From: Accumulibacter sp. | GTDB taxonomy: Bacteria > Pseudomonadota > Gammaproteobacteria > Burkholderiales > Rhodocyclaceae | NCBI GenBank assembly: GCA_016788495.1 | Contig: JAEUOM010000036.1 | Location: 1 to 46,329, forward strand | Length of the DNA: 46,329 nt | Direction: 5' to 3' | In this document: piece by piece, positions 1 to 9,285 of the stretch | Numbering within the stretch: the stretch's first letter is position 1 | How the letters are laid out: each line of letters opens with the position of its first letter | Notes under the pieces: model-generated | Database searches by the model: none | What the model saw: the letters and a program-made list of their open reading frames with translations, nothing else | Told to the model about the DNA's origin: nothing | Made by a program: the position numbers and the translations under genes

Positions 1-1953
1 CGCCCCGAGACCGGGAAACTTGATCTCGGCCAGGCAGCGGTTGATCTTTTCCGCCACCTGCACCGCGCCGGCACTGTCGCACTCATGCAGCAGGACACCG
101 AGTTCGTCGCCGCCCAGGCGCCCGATCCGGTCGCTCGTACGAGCCACGTGCGCGACCTCCTCGGCGACGATCTTGAGGAGCGCATCGCCCGCCTGATGGC
201 CGCTGACGTCGTTGACGTACTTGAAGGCATCGAGATCCAGATAGAGAAGCGCACCATCGTGCCCCGAGCGACGGGCATCGACCAAGGCCTTGCGCAGGAT
301 GTCCTGGAAATGGCGCCGATTGACCAGGCCGGTGAGCAGATCACGCTCCGCCAGATACTTGCGTTCCGTGTGGTCGACCCCGACCGACAGAACCATCACG
401 GCATCACCCGGCTGCCCGGCCAACCGCGAATGGTTCCACGTGATCTCGTAGGACTCGCCACCCTTGCCCTGAAGAAGCGATTCCAGCTGTACATGCTGGC
501 GATCGCCGGCAGCGATCTCGTGCACAGCCTGCCTTGCCGCAGCCATCTGCAGCGAGTCCCCGCCGATCAGTTCGAAGAAGGAACTGGCCGCCAGATCCTC
601 GTCTCCCAAGCCCGAAAGCTGGCGTCCGTAGCGATTGAGCGTGAGGATGCGACCGGCTACCGACTGCGTCAGGATGATGACCTGTGCCGTATCGAGGAGA
701 CTGCGGCTGAAGTCCCGCTCGACCGAGATCCGCTGCAGCATCCCCTCGGTCACTGCGGCGTGCGCTGCGACATCGCGCTCGAGCGTCTCGAGGCGGTACG
801 ACAGGTCGATCGCCGCTTCGTCCAGACTGTCGATTTCATCCTCCACCAGGCGACGGGGACGGGGGGCGATGCGTCTGCGTGCCTCGGCAAAGGCGCTGCG
901 CCCGAGCAGCGGAATCGCGTTCGCGGTCCGCGTCATTCGCTGCAGCGGTGCGTTGACCAGCAGCGCCAGAAGCAGCAGCGATACCAGGGAAACCAGCAGC
1001 TCGCCCTGCAAGCGGCTCACGACGGACTTGTGGATATCGGCCAGCGGCAGTGTCAGATCGTCGATGACCACCATCGTCGCCGGCACAGCGGCACCCGCGG
1101 GGAAATCCAGGGCAAGAAACGACAACTCGAACTGCCTGCCCTCGTAGGGCAGCGACAGGTAGGAGTGCGCGGGTCCGGGAGGGATCCGTGGCAGGGACTC
1201 GAGTTGACGCAGCAGCGGACGGTGTCTGCCCATGCTGCTCAAGGGTATCGCCCGCAGGCCAAGCCGCGGCAGAAAGGCTTCGTCGACCGGCTCCGCCGGC
1301 AGATGACTGCGCAGCGGGACGAGAACACCAAGGTCGGCACCGGTGACGCGCTGGAACGAGTTCACCACGTCTGCCAGCGAGCTGCCGAGAACGACGGCCC
1401 CGGCTACCTTTCCTGCCGAGAGGATCGGCGCGGCGGCATACTCGGTACACCCGTCGCTGCAGTGTGTCCAGCTCATTGCCCGTTCGCTGCTGATGACCTC
1501 GGTAACCTGCACCGTCGATTGCACCTCCGGTCCACCACCGCTGTTCCACGCAGCCAGTTGCTCGCCGCTGGTCAGGTGGACCTGCAGCGAGTCGATGCCG
1601 AAGCCATACTGCAGGGCTGGCCAGTAGCTGTCGAAGTGTTGACGCAACAGGGCATTGCCGGCCGGTGTCCGGAACAGGGTGACGCCAACCGAGTCAAGGG
1701 CTGCGAGGACCCCGGCAAGCGCCTGCAGCCGCAGACCAACCTCGTTGCGCAAAGCGAAAGCCTGCGCCACCAGGCGCGCGCGGGTCTCGGCTCGCTGCTC
1801 TTCGAAGCGCGCCATCAGGTGCTGGTAGTGCAGCCATGAGAGCACGCCGTTCACCGACAGCATGACGGCGCCGAGCGTCAGCAGCACCTTCCACTTGAGG
1901 CTCAGGAAGTGTGAGCGGCGAGGATCTGCAGGCGGGGGCTGTTTTTCCGGCAT
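1..1953 (-). CDS. Membrane-bound diguanylate cyclase with periplasmic sensor, PAS and GGDEF domains (3' end outside window)
   Basis: The visible 651 codons start at ATG 1953. The order is a short cytoplasmic tail, a membrane segment (about residues 15-35), a periplasmic sensor region of roughly 270 residues resembling CACHE/CHASE domains, a second Leu/Val-rich membrane segment, a linker, a PAS-like domain, then a cyclase domain. The cyclase begins at DLLTGLVNRRHF and carries the active-site signature as GGDEL, an accepted GGDEF variant. The window ends about 40 residues after this motif, so the end of the domain, and any EAL domain behind it, cannot be seen. Known role: diguanylate cyclases make c-di-GMP from two GTP at the inner membrane and promote attachment. 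It begins 9 nt after the barrel gene stops and is probably the last gene of a three-gene operon. The ligand of the sensor is unknown. Confidence 0.9.
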   Translation of the reverse strand, partial: MPEKQPPPADPRRSHFLSLKWKVLLTLGAVMLSVNGVLSWLHYQHLMARFEEQRAETRARLVAQAFALRNEVGLRLQALAGVLAALDSVGVTLFRTPAGNALLRQHFDSYWPALQYGFGIDSLQVHLTSGEQLAAWNSGGGPEVQSTVQVTEVISSERAMSWTHCSDGCTEYAAAPILSAGKVAGAVVLGSSLADVVNSFQRVTGADLGVLVPLRSHLPAEPVDEAFLPRLGLRAIPLSSMGRHRPLLRQLESLPRIPPGPAHSYLSLPYEGRQFELSFLALDFPAGAAVPATMVVIDDLTLPLADIHKSVVSRLQGELLVSLVSLLLLALLVNAPLQRMTRTANAIPLLGRSAFAEARRRIAPRPRRLVEDEIDSLDEAAIDLSYRLETLERDVAAHAAVTEGMLQRISVERDFSRSLLDTAQVIILTQSVAGRILTLNRYGRQLSGLGDEDLAASSFFELIGGDSLQMAAARQAVHEIAAGDRQHVQLESLLQGKGGESYEITWNHSRLAGQPGDAVMVLSVGVDHTERKYLAERDLLTGLVNRRHFQDILRKALVDARRSGHDGALLYLDLDAFKYVNDVSGHQAGDALLKIVAEEVAHVARTSDRIGRLGGDELGVLLHECDSAGAVQVAEKINRCLAEIKFPGLGA

Positions 1954-1962
1954 TCGTCGCGA

Positions 1963-3174
1963 CTAGAAGCGGAAGGAGGCTTGCAGCATGAAGTTGTCCC
2001 AGTAGCGACGCAAAGCCTGCGAATTCGGATTGTCCTGCGCCGCCAGGAAGCCTGTGCCGTCGACGTGATGTGCCTCGACGCGCAGCATGAACTGTGGCGT
2101 CACGTCGAAACGCATGCCGACGGTCCAGTCCTTGGCAAAGCGGGTGAATCCAGGCAGCCTCGTGGCGGCGGCGAAGTCCTTGCCGGCGCGATCGTTCTGA
2201 TCGGCGTAATAGGCATCGTAGCGCAGCAGGGCTTCCCACTGCGGCGTCAGCCGATAGGTTCCCTGCACGTAGTAACTCTGCCCGTTGAACGTGCCGTTGT
2301 AGAAGTAGGGGCCGAAATCGTTGACCGAGGTGCGGCGCAAGGCGTACTCGCTGGTCAGACTCCAGTTCTCGGCGTTGTACTGGGCGGAAAAGATCAGTGG
2401 CGTCAGCTTGAACCGGCCGGCCTGCAGGATGTCCCCGAATCCCGGCTTGTATTTGAGGTCGAGACGCAGCGCCGTGAACGCCAGCCGATACCGGTTGCCG
2501 GCCCCCTCGTAGAGGATCTGCAGGTCGGGCGCCAGTTTCGAATCGAGGCTGCCGGGGCGATTGAGGCCGACCAGCGGCACCTTTGCCGCCTCGGTATCGG
2601 TTTGCGGCTGTCCGTAGGCGAAGCTCGCGGAGAGCGTCCCACCTTCGCCGTAGCGCTCGACGTAAACCTCAGCACCGTCGGCCGACACGGTCAGGTTGCG
2701 CGTCCGCTCAAAGTAGATCGACTGCGGCAGGATGATGCTTGGCCTGGTGAAGGGAACGTCGCGTGTCGTGTTGTACAGGCCATAGGCGGTCTTGATCCGT
2801 CCCATGCGGATCCCGGCTCGACCTTCCTCGCTCGACATGGGAGTCCAGTCGAGCAGGCCATAGTCAAGTCGCACCCCCCCGTCGTCGGTGCCGCCTGCGC
2901 GCCGTGACAGCAGTCCGGCCGAGAGCTGGAGAGCCGGCGTCAGGCGCCACGAAGCATTGACGCCAAGCTCCGAGAAGTCCTTGCTGATCTGGTTGTCGCT
3001 CTGCCCGAAGAAATTGTTGTCGGTCGTATGCACCAGGGTCAGCGAAGCAAAGCCATTCAACTGGAAATCGCCGTTGAGCAGGTCCAGGGCGTGCGCAGCC
3101 GTTCCCCAGGACAGCGACCAGGCGACCAGCAACACGGTCGATGTGGTCTTAGCGAATCTTGAGCACACGCACAT
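1963..3174 (-). CDS. Outer-membrane beta-barrel (porin-like) protein
   Basis: A 403-residue protein with an N-terminal signal peptide ending near AAHA (about residue 29), then alternating amphipathic strands throughout (for example RYRLAFTALRLDLKYK and FMLRVEAHHVDG). It ends in FMLQASFRF; a terminal phenylalanine is the usual barrel-assembly signal. There is no TonB box or plug domain, so I call it porin-like rather than a TonB-dependent receptor. Its start overlaps the end of the upstream PstS-like gene by 26 nt, and the diguanylate cyclase follows after 9 nt, so the three are probably co-transcribed and translationally coupled. Substrate unknown. It could be a dedicated channel or a surface sensor component feeding the cyclase; the second idea is inference from gene order. 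Confidence 0.8.
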   Translation of the reverse strand: MCVCSRFAKTTSTVLLVAWSLSWGTAAHALDLLNGDFQLNGFASLTLVHTTDNNFFGQSDNQISKDFSELGVNASWRLTPALQLSAGLLSRRAGGTDDGGVRLDYGLLDWTPMSSEEGRAGIRMGRIKTAYGLYNTTRDVPFTRPSIILPQSIYFERTRNLTVSADGAEVYVERYGEGGTLSASFAYGQPQTDTEAAKVPLVGLNRPGSLDSKLAPDLQILYEGAGNRYRLAFTALRLDLKYKPGFGDILQAGRFKLTPLIFSAQYNAENWSLTSEYALRRTSVNDFGPYFYNGTFNGQSYYVQGTYRLTPQWEALLRYDAYYADQNDRAGKDFAAATRLPGFTRFAKDWTVGMRFDVTPQFMLRVEAHHVDGTGFLAAQDNPNSQALRRYWDNFMLQASFRF

Positions 3175-3619
3175 TCGGAGTCACCTCGCTCGCCTTGACG
3201 TAACCAATCGCCCCGGGGGTGGATGCCACTCTGGCCAACATCTCCTGCGGTGACGCAACCACCTCCGGGTACTGGCCCTGGCCCGAAAAGACCTGCCGGT
3301 CCCAGGCCATGCGCAACTGCTGCGGGAACACCTGCAGGACGGACTTGCTGAAAGTGGCGTGCTCGGGCACCTCGTCGGCAAGAACGAAGACCTTGACTGG
3401 CGTCTCGCCCGGCCATCGCTGCAGGCGCATTCCCAGGATGGCGCGCAGCGAGGCGCGCGGGATGCTGTCTTCGGTGGTGGCCGGGTGGGCGATCACGGCC
3501 ATCACCGGATCCGGCGACTGGGCCCAGGCAACGCCAAGGAAGAGGCCACTCGCCAGGACCCAGAACAGCGTCAGCTGGATCAGGGAAGTAGCGAATTTAA
3601 TTGCAGGAGTTTTCTCCAT
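3149..3619 (-). CDS. Small PstS-like periplasmic substrate-binding protein
   Basis: A 156-residue product from ATG 3619 with a signal peptide ending near AWAQ. The mature part (DPVMAVIAHPATTEDSIPRASLRAILGM…) resembles the phosphate-binding (PstS-like) superfamily: a strand, an LRAIL helix, a central WPGETPVKVF strand, and the closing GAIGYVKASEV segment. It is much shorter than a true PstS (about 320 residues) and no pstCAB genes are nearby, so it is not the binding subunit of a normal uptake system. The start is uncertain: a GTG at 3709 sits just behind a strong AGGAGGAGG directly after the cysA stop, but would put 30 extra residues before the signal peptide. Family knowledge: such small proteins often accompany barrel and c-di-GMP genes. 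Binding of phosphate itself is unproven. Confidence 0.75.
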   Translation of the reverse strand: MEKTPAIKFATSLIQLTLFWVLASGLFLGVAWAQSPDPVMAVIAHPATTEDSIPRASLRAILGMRLQRWPGETPVKVFVLADEVPEHATFSKSVLQVFPQQLRMAWDRQVFSGQGQYPEVVASPQEMLARVASTPGAIGYVKASEVTPNVRVLKIR

Positions 3620-3720
3620 CACGGCGCATCGTACCAGACTATTCGCCAGCGTTTCAGCCGCTACCGGTCCTTTCGGCGACCATTCATGCGGCTGCCTGCC
3701 GATGCGCACCCGACCTCCTC

Positions 3721-4791
3721 CTAGATCCCCGAGCCGCCCTCTTCCAGCGTTGTCGGCGGTGCCGCAAAGACCCTGAGCTGGCGCGGCTTGAGCCAGACCT
3801 GCTGCCCCTCGGCGAGCAACAGGACATTGGCACGCTCGCGGGTGAGCTCGACCTCGATCAATTCCGAAGCATGTGCCAGTTCGACGCGCACCAGAGGCCC
3901 GATCGCGTGCACCTCCTGTACCGTCGCCTGCAAGCTGCCGACAGCGGGACGGTGCTCGATGTCGATGTCGTGTGGTCGCACGTAGGCGGTCGCCTGTGCT
4001 GCCGGCACGGACCCGCTATGCTCGCTGCCGACATCCGCCCAGGCCCCGTGCATCCGGCTGTGGAACACGTTGACGTTGCCGAGGAACTGGTAGACGAAGG
4101 GTGACGCGGGGTTCGTATAGACCTCGTCGGGGGAGCCGATCTGCTCGACTCGCCCCTGGTTCATGACCACGACGCGGTCGGCGACTTCCAGCGCTTCCTC
4201 CTGATCGTGCGTCACGAACACACTGGTGATGTGCATTTCGTCGTGCAGGCGCCGCAACCAGCGGCGCAGTTCCTTGCGCACCTTGGTATCGAGCGCGCCA
4301 AAGGGTTCATCAAGCAGCAGCACCCGCGGTTCGACCGCCAGCGCACGCGCCAGGGCGATGCGCTGGCGCTGTCCGCCCGAGAGCTGCGACGGGTAGCGAT
4401 CGGCCAACCACTCAAGCTGCACGAGCTGGAGCAGATCACCCACCCGGCGCCGGATTTCCGCCTCGGCAGGACGCAGCCGGCGTGGCTTGACGCGCAGGCC
4501 AAAGGCGACGTTCTCGAAGACGGACATGTGACGGAAGAGCGCATAATGCTGGAAGACGAAACCGACGTTGCGGTCGCGCGCGTGGACATGGGTGGCCTCC
4601 TCGCCGGCAAAGAGGACTTGGCCGCCATCGGCGGTTTCCATGCCGGCGATGATCCGCAGCAGGGTGGTCTTGCCACAGCCGGAGGGTCCGAGAAGGGCGA
4701 CAAGCTCGCCGGTCGGGATGTGCAGGCTGACATCCTGCAGGGCGACGAAGGCGCCAAAGCGCTTGCCGATCGCACGGATTTCGATACTCAT
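3721..4791 (-). CDS. cysA: Sulfate/thiosulfate ABC transporter ATP-binding protein CysA
   Basis: ATPase subunit of the sulfate/thiosulfate importer, on the cytoplasmic side of the inner membrane. From ATG 4791 it is 356 residues, the usual CysA length. Walker [10 protein letters not shown] lies at about 35-43, the Q-loop near FVFQHYALF, the ABC signature LSGGQ at 137-141, Walker B LLLDEP at 158-163 and the H-loop in [11 protein letters not shown]. The last roughly 110 residues form the TOBE-like C-terminal domain ([11 protein letters not shown]). An in-frame upstream extension to 4932 exists, but [13 protein letters not shown] is the normal N-terminus. It is the last gene of sbp–cysT–cysW–cysA, 94 nt after cysW. 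The next operon starts about 100 nt further with no clear terminator between, so some read-through is possible. Confidence 0.96.
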   Translation of the reverse strand: MSIEIRAIGKRFGAFVALQDVSLHIPTGELVALLGPSGCGKTTLLRIIAGMETADGGQVLFAGEEATHVHARDRNVGFVFQHYALFRHMSVFENVAFGLRVKPRRLRPAEAEIRRRVGDLLQLVQLEWLADRYPSQLSGGQRQRIALARALAVEPRVLLLDEPFGALDTKVRKELRRWLRRLHDEMHITSVFVTHDQEEALEVADRVVVMNQGRVEQIGSPDEVYTNPASPFVYQFLGNVNVFHSRMHGAWADVGSEHSGSVPAAQATAYVRPHDIDIEHRPAVGSLQATVQEVHAIGPLVRVELAHASELIEVELTRERANVLLLAEGQQVWLKPRQLRVFAAPPTTLEEGGSGI

Positions 4792-4885
4792 CGGTGTGGG
4801 TCCAGTCAGGTCATCGCAGGCCCCGTCGCTCGCTGGCAGCCCCGATGGGACAATGCAGCCCCACCGCGTCCGTCGCTGGCCACGG

Positions 4886-5758
4886 TCAGTTGTTCTCCGG
4901 CGGCAGAGCGGCCGACAGCATGCGCACTTCACGACGCAGCCGCCACTCGACGACCGTCTTGGCGGCCAACGTCACGAGGGCCAAAAGCGCCAGCACCGAC
5001 GCCGATGCGAAAGCGCCGACCGCGTTGTACTCGTTGTAGAGGATCTCGACGTGCAGTGGCAACGTGTTGGTCTCGCCGCGAATGTGGCCGGAGACCACCG
5101 ATACGGCACCGAACTCGCCCATCGCGCGGGCGTTGGCGAGGATCACCCCGTAGAGCAGCCCCCACCTGATGTTGGGCAGCGTCACCCGGCGGAACATCTG
5201 CCAGCCGGTGGCTCCGAGGGATACCGCAGCCTCCTCCTCTTCCCTGCCCTGCGCCTGCATCAGGGGGATCAGCTCGCGCGCGACGAACGGCAGGGTGATG
5301 AACATCGTCACCAGGACGATCGCCGGCAGCGCGAACACCACCTTGATGTCGTTCGCCGCCAGCCACGGCCCGAAAAGGCCCTGCGCGCCGAAGATCAGTA
5401 GAAAGACGAGGCCGACGACCACCGGCGAAACCGCGAAGGGAAGGTCGATCAGGGTGATCAGCAGGCTCTTGCCGCGGAACTCGAACTTGGCGATCGCCCA
5501 GGCGGCTGTCACACCAAAGCAGATGTTGAGCGGCAGCACCAGTACGGCGACCAGCAGCGTCAACGCGATCGCCGACCGTGCATCATGATCCTGGAGTGCT
5601 TCCAGGTAGGCACGCCCGCCGGCGGCGAAGGCCTCGGCAAAGACTGCCAGCAACGGCAGCAGCAGGAAGAGGACCAGGAAGCCGAGGCCGACGGCAAGCA
5701 GCAGGCGACGCAACCAGGGTGGCTCGGCAGTCGCCCGCCGCCGGGCGAGCGTGCTCAC
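4886..5758 (-). CDS. cysW: Sulfate/thiosulfate ABC transporter permease CysW
   Basis: Inner-membrane permease, 290 residues, with about six hydrophobic segments (first: [19 protein letters not shown]). The ABC permease EAA loop is present as [17 protein letters not shown], the surface that docks on CysA. I start it at GTG 5758, which overlaps the stop of cysT in a GTGA arrangement typical of coupled translation. The longer frame from 5809 would add 17 residues and overlap cysT more deeply. With CysT it forms the channel that carries sulfate or thiosulfate delivered by the periplasmic binding protein into the cell for cysteine synthesis. Confidence 0.95.
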   Translation of the reverse strand: MSTLARRRATAEPPWLRRLLLAVGLGFLVLFLLLPLLAVFAEAFAAGGRAYLEALQDHDARSAIALTLLVAVLVLPLNICFGVTAAWAIAKFEFRGKSLLITLIDLPFAVSPVVVGLVFLLIFGAQGLFGPWLAANDIKVVFALPAIVLVTMFITLPFVARELIPLMQAQGREEEEAAVSLGATGWQMFRRVTLPNIRWGLLYGVILANARAMGEFGAVSVVSGHIRGETNTLPLHVEILYNEYNAVGAFASASVLALLALVTLAAKTVVEWRLRREVRMLSAALPPENN

Positions 5759-6642
5759 CGCAGTGCTCCGTCGGCCGCCCGAGCGCCGTGACGGGTGGCT
5801 GCCCACCACTGCAGTCCGTTCACCACGAAGAGCATGACGAAGGAGATGAACAGCATGACCACCGCCAGCGCCGTCGCTCCGACCACGTCGTACTGTTCAA
5901 GCTTCGAGATGATCAGCAGCGGCGTGATCTCCGAGATCAGCGGCATGTTGCCGGCGATGAAAATGACCGACCCGTACTCGCCGATCGAGCGCGAGAAGGC
6001 CAGGGTGAAGCCGGTCAACAGCGCCGGCAGGAGCGCTGGCCAGAGGACGCGGACGAAGGTCTGCAGACGAGAAGCTCCGAGCGACGCGGCGGCTTCCTCG
6101 ACCTCCGGCTCGATGTCCTCGATCACCGGCTGCAGCGTACGGACGACGAAAGGCAGGCCGATGAAGGTCAGAGCCACCACGATTCCTGGCGGGGCAAAGG
6201 CGATCTTGAAACCGAGCGGTTCGAGGTACCGGCCGATCCAGCCGTTACCGGCATAAAGGGTCGCCAGCGTGATCCCGGCAACGGCCGTCGGCAGCGCGAA
6301 CGGCAGATCCACAAGCGCATCGATCAGCCGCTTGCCGGGGAAGGAGTAGCGGACGAGAACCCACGCCACGATCAACCCGAAGACCGTGTTGATCGACGCT
6401 GCCAGCAGCGAGGCGCCGAAGGTTACGCGATACGAAGCCAGCGCGCGCTCACCGCTGGCGATTTCCCAGAACGCGGCCAGGCTGAGCTGGCTCGCCTTGA
6501 AGACCAGTCCCGACAGCGGCAGCAAGACGAGCAACGACAGGTACAGAACAGCGCAACCCAGTGACAGCCGAAAGCCGGGCAGCAGCGGCCTCGGGCCGAA
6601 CAGCGAGCGCATCAGACGGCCACCCCGCACCGAAGCGGCCAC
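5755..6642 (-). CDS. cysT: Sulfate/thiosulfate ABC transporter permease CysT (CysU)
   Basis: Inner-membrane permease partner of CysW. The 295-residue frame opens with GTG 6642, about 9 nt after GGGAAGAA. An internal ATG at 6612 (MRSLFGPRPLLPGF) would give 285 residues, nearer the common length, so the exact start is open. Hydrophobic segments begin with LGCAVLYLSLLVLLPLSGLVF, and the EAA loop reads EEAAASLGASRLQTF. The gene lies 19 nt after sbp and overlaps cysW, so the four transport genes form one operon. Confidence 0.95.
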   Translation of the reverse strand: MAASVRGGRLMRSLFGPRPLLPGFRLSLGCAVLYLSLLVLLPLSGLVFKASQLSLAAFWEIASGERALASYRVTFGASLLAASINTVFGLIVAWVLVRYSFPGKRLIDALVDLPFALPTAVAGITLATLYAGNGWIGRYLEPLGFKIAFAPPGIVVALTFIGLPFVVRTLQPVIEDIEPEVEEAAASLGASRLQTFVRVLWPALLPALLTGFTLAFSRSIGEYGSVIFIAGNMPLISEITPLLIISKLEQYDVVGATALAVVMLFISFVMLFVVNGLQWWAATRHGARAADGALR

Positions 6643-6661
6643 ATCGCATTTCTTCCCGAGC

Positions 6662-7663
6662 TCACTTCTTCAGGTAGATCTGGTCGAAGCTGCCGCCGTC
6701 CTTGAAGTGCGCTGGGAAGGCCTTGCTCCAGCCGCCGAAGACCTCATCGACGGTGAAGGTCCTGACGGGCGGAAACTGCTCGGCATACTTCTTCAGTATC
6801 TCGGGACTGCGCGGCCGCAGGTAGTTCTGCGCCGCGTTCTCCTGGCCGGCCGGCGACCACAGGTACTCGAGATAGGCCTGCGCCAGCTTGCGCGTTCCCT
6901 TCTTGTCCACCACCGGGTTCACGATGGCTACCGGGAACTCGGTGAGAATCGACAGCGAGGGGTACACCACGGTGAACTCGCCCTTGCCGAACTCTCGCGC
7001 AATCAGTTCGGCCTCGCTTTCGAAAGAGACGAGCACGTCGCCGATCCTGCGCTGCATGAAGGTGGTCGTCGCGTCGCGGCCGCCAGCGGCGAACAGGGGG
7101 GCGTTCTGCAGCAGCCGGGCGACGAACTCCTGTGCCGTGCGCTCGTTGCCGCCGGACTGGCCGAGCGCAAAACCCCAGGCGGCGAGATACGTGTAGCGGC
7201 CGTTGCCGGTGTTCTTGGGATGCGGCAGGATGACCTGGACACCTGGCTTGACGAGGTCGGGCCAGTCCCGGATCGCCTTCGGGTTGCCCTTGCGGACGAT
7301 GAACACCATGGTCGAGGTGTATGGCGACGCATTGTTGGGAAAGCGCTTGGCGTAGTCCTTGGCAACCAGACCCTTTTCGGCCAGAAAGTCGACGTCGGAC
7401 GCCTGATTCATCGTCACCACGTCCGCTTCCAGCCCGTCGGCAACGGCCCTCACCTGCTTGCTGGAGCCGGCATGTGACTGCTTCAACTCGACCGACTCGC
7501 CGCTCAGCGCCTTCCAGTGCTTCTGGAACATCGGGTTGTAATCCTTGTAGAAATCCCTGGCGACGTCATAGGAGACATTGAGCAGACTGAGTTCAGCCAG
7601 GACCGGCAAGGCACAGAGGCCGAGAGCCAGGGTCGCACACCACTGGCGAATGAATCGGGACAT
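6662..7663 (-). CDS. sbp: Periplasmic sulfate-binding protein
   Basis: A 333-residue binding protein that captures sulfate (or thiosulfate) in the periplasm and hands it to CysTW. A signal peptide runs from MSRFIRQW to about VLAE. The mature start LSLLNVSYDVARDFYKDYN is the family hallmark, and AWGFALGQSGGNE and LEYLWSPAGQENAAQ are also typical. I choose ATG 7663 because GGAGG lies 5 nt upstream; an ATG four codons earlier (7675) would place that GGAGG inside the gene. Sbp and CysP paralogues are hard to separate by eye, so the preferred ligand is not settled. It is the first gene of the operon, with a promoter candidate 36-63 nt upstream. Confidence 0.93.
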   Translation of the reverse strand: MSRFIRQWCATLALGLCALPVLAELSLLNVSYDVARDFYKDYNPMFQKHWKALSGESVELKQSHAGSSKQVRAVADGLEADVVTMNQASDVDFLAEKGLVAKDYAKRFPNNASPYTSTMVFIVRKGNPKAIRDWPDLVKPGVQVILPHPKNTGNGRYTYLAAWGFALGQSGGNERTAQEFVARLLQNAPLFAAGGRDATTTFMQRRIGDVLVSFESEAELIAREFGKGEFTVVYPSLSILTEFPVAIVNPVVDKKGTRKLAQAYLEYLWSPAGQENAAQNYLRPRSPEILKKYAEQFPPVRTFTVDEVFGGWSKAFPAHFKDGGSFDQIYLKK

Positions 7664-7698
7664 GCGCTCCTCCATCGTGATCTTCGCAACAGGCCGAC

Positions 7699-7726
7699 AT
7701 GATAGCGAAGACTATTAGAACGACAA
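7699..7726 (-). promoter_or_regulatory. Candidate sigma-70 promoter of the sbp-cysTWA operon
   Basis: On the minus strand TTGTCG (7726-7721) and TATCAT (7704-7699) are separated by 16 nt, just upstream of sbp. The region before it (7727-7765) is unusually AT-rich for this genome. That would suit a CysB-type activator site, but I cannot point to a specific one. Confidence 0.5.
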
Positions 7727-7844
7727 AGGATCAATCTTCATTTATTTATGGCCAGTGGTTATATCGAGCCTGCCGCAGCTCGTGCCGCAGCGGGCCGGAT
7801 ATACTCCACAGGAGCCAGCACCTCGCGTGATCCGCCGACCCCGC

Positions 7845-7877
7845 AAAAAAAAACAGAGCCACGGCAAACCGTGGCTC
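7845..7877 (-). terminator. Rho-independent terminator of the D,D-peptidase gene
   Basis: A perfect 9-bp stem, GAGCCACGG with CCGTGGCTC, closes a 4-nt loop (7856-7877). On the minus strand it is followed by a run of nine T (7853-7845). It lies 21 nt after the stop at 7899. Confidence 0.9.
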
Positions 7878-7898
7878 GTCTCGCTTCCCCCCGGCGTC

Positions 7899-9188
7899 TC
7901 AGACTGGCGTCGGCAGTTTGCCGGCAGCCGATGCGCTCTCCATCCAGCGCTTGATACGATTGGCATCGCCGATGCGGGTCTGCTTGCCGGCCGAATCGAG
8001 CAGCACGATGACCACCGGCTTGTCGGCAACGCGCGCCTGCATCACCAGGCACTTGCCGGCCTCCTGAATGTAGCCGGTCTTCGACAGGCCGATCTCCCAC
8101 GTCGGGCTGCTGACCAGCTGATTCGTATTGTGGAAATCGAGTTCGCGGCCTTTCACCTCGGCGCGCACACCAGGCGTCGTCGAGAATTCGCGAATCAGCG
8201 GGTAGCGATGCGCAGCGGCAACCATCCGCGCGAGATCGTGTGCGGTAGACACATTGTTGCTGCTCAGCCCGGTCGGATCCTCGAAGCGCGTATGGGCCAT
8301 CCCGAGTGACGCGGCCTTGCGGTTCATGGCTGCGATGAAGGCCGGCAGACCACCCGGATAGTGACGGGCCAGAGCGTGCGAGGCACGGTTCTCGGATGAC
8401 ATCAGCGCCAGCAGCAGTGCGGTCTCGCGCGTGATCACCGTCCCCACACCGAGGCGTGAACGACTGCCACGCAAGTAATCGACGTCCTCGTCACTGATGC
8501 TGATCGGCGCCTGCAGATTCGGCATGCTGTCGAGCACCACCATCGCGGTCATGACCTTCGTGATCGACGCGATGGGCACGACGGCGTTGGCGTTCTTTTC
8601 ATAGAGCAGCTCTCCCGCGTCCTGGCCGATGACCAGCGCCGAGCCCGAATGCACTGCGAGCTGCCCCGGCTCCTGCCAGAGGTCGGCATTGCTGGCAACC
8701 GCGCGCGTCAGATTCCTTTTCTGGTATGCCGGCGCGGAAACGGCAACTTCACGCTGTGGAGCGGTGCTCCTCTTCGCGGCCAGGCCGGACGGCTTGCCCG
8801 CGTTCTGGCGCAGATTGGCCTTGCCCCGGCTGGCGAGTTGCTCGGACCCCTTGACGTTGGTCTTGCGGTCTGCAGGCGCGCCACCGATCCTCTTTTCTGT
8901 CACCGCTGCGGCTTTGCCCGGCGTCGCAGCGGACCGCACTGAAGTGCCTTCTGCAGCCGATGTGGGTCGGGCCTTCGGCGCTGCCGCCCGTGTCTGTACG
9001 CCTGTCGGAGGGGCTTTCGGCGCTGCTGCCCTGGACGCACCGGTGCTCGCCACCACGCTTTCCTTTCCCTTGGCTGGCGCGACCTTTCCCTTTGCCGGTT
9101 CGGCCGCGTGGAGCGTCCCAAGCGGCCCCACGAGTGTCGCCAGAATGGCCAGACACAACCCCAACAATGCTCCCAGTGTCATCCGCAT
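7899..9188 (-). CDS. pbpG: D-alanyl-D-alanine endopeptidase/carboxypeptidase (peptidase S11, PbpG-type)
   Basis: A 429-residue periplasmic low-molecular-weight penicillin-binding protein that trims or cuts peptidoglycan peptide cross-links. ATG 9188 follows GGGAGAG at good spacing. The signal segment MRMTLGALLGLCLAILATLV is followed by an unusual basic, Ala/Lys/Pro-rich linker from about 30 to 165, containing two copies of an RAAAPKAxPT-like unit. The S11 domain follows with the catalytic SITK box (S208, K211), the SEN box (265-267) and the KTG box (370-372). All three are intact, so it should be active. The PbpG name is by overall resemblance; a DacA-type assignment is possible, but I see no C-terminal amphipathic membrane anchor. 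It has its own terminator downstream and about 200 nt of upstream control region. Confidence 0.88.
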   Translation of the reverse strand: MRMTLGALLGLCLAILATLVGPLGTLHAAEPAKGKVAPAKGKESVVASTGASRAAAPKAPPTGVQTRAAAPKARPTSAAEGTSVRSAATPGKAAAVTEKRIGGAPADRKTNVKGSEQLASRGKANLRQNAGKPSGLAAKRSTAPQREVAVSAPAYQKRNLTRAVASNADLWQEPGQLAVHSGSALVIGQDAGELLYEKNANAVVPIASITKVMTAMVVLDSMPNLQAPISISDEDVDYLRGSRSRLGVGTVITRETALLLALMSSENRASHALARHYPGGLPAFIAAMNRKAASLGMAHTRFEDPTGLSSNNVSTAHDLARMVAAAHRYPLIREFSTTPGVRAEVKGRELDFHNTNQLVSSPTWEIGLSKTGYIQEAGKCLVMQARVADKPVVIVLLDSAGKQTRIGDANRIKRWMESASAAGKLPTPV

Positions 9189-9285
9189 TGCATCTCTCCC
9201 GCACGTTTCACCTTGTTGCAGCACTCCGGCTGACCGGACCACCAAGGCCATAGACCATCAAAAATAAGCAGATACGCGAGCTATG

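Noticed and set aside
85..1839. A 584-codon plus-strand frame at the left edge
   Set aside because: The minus strand encodes a clear PAS-GGDEF protein in this stretch; the plus frame is its shadow.
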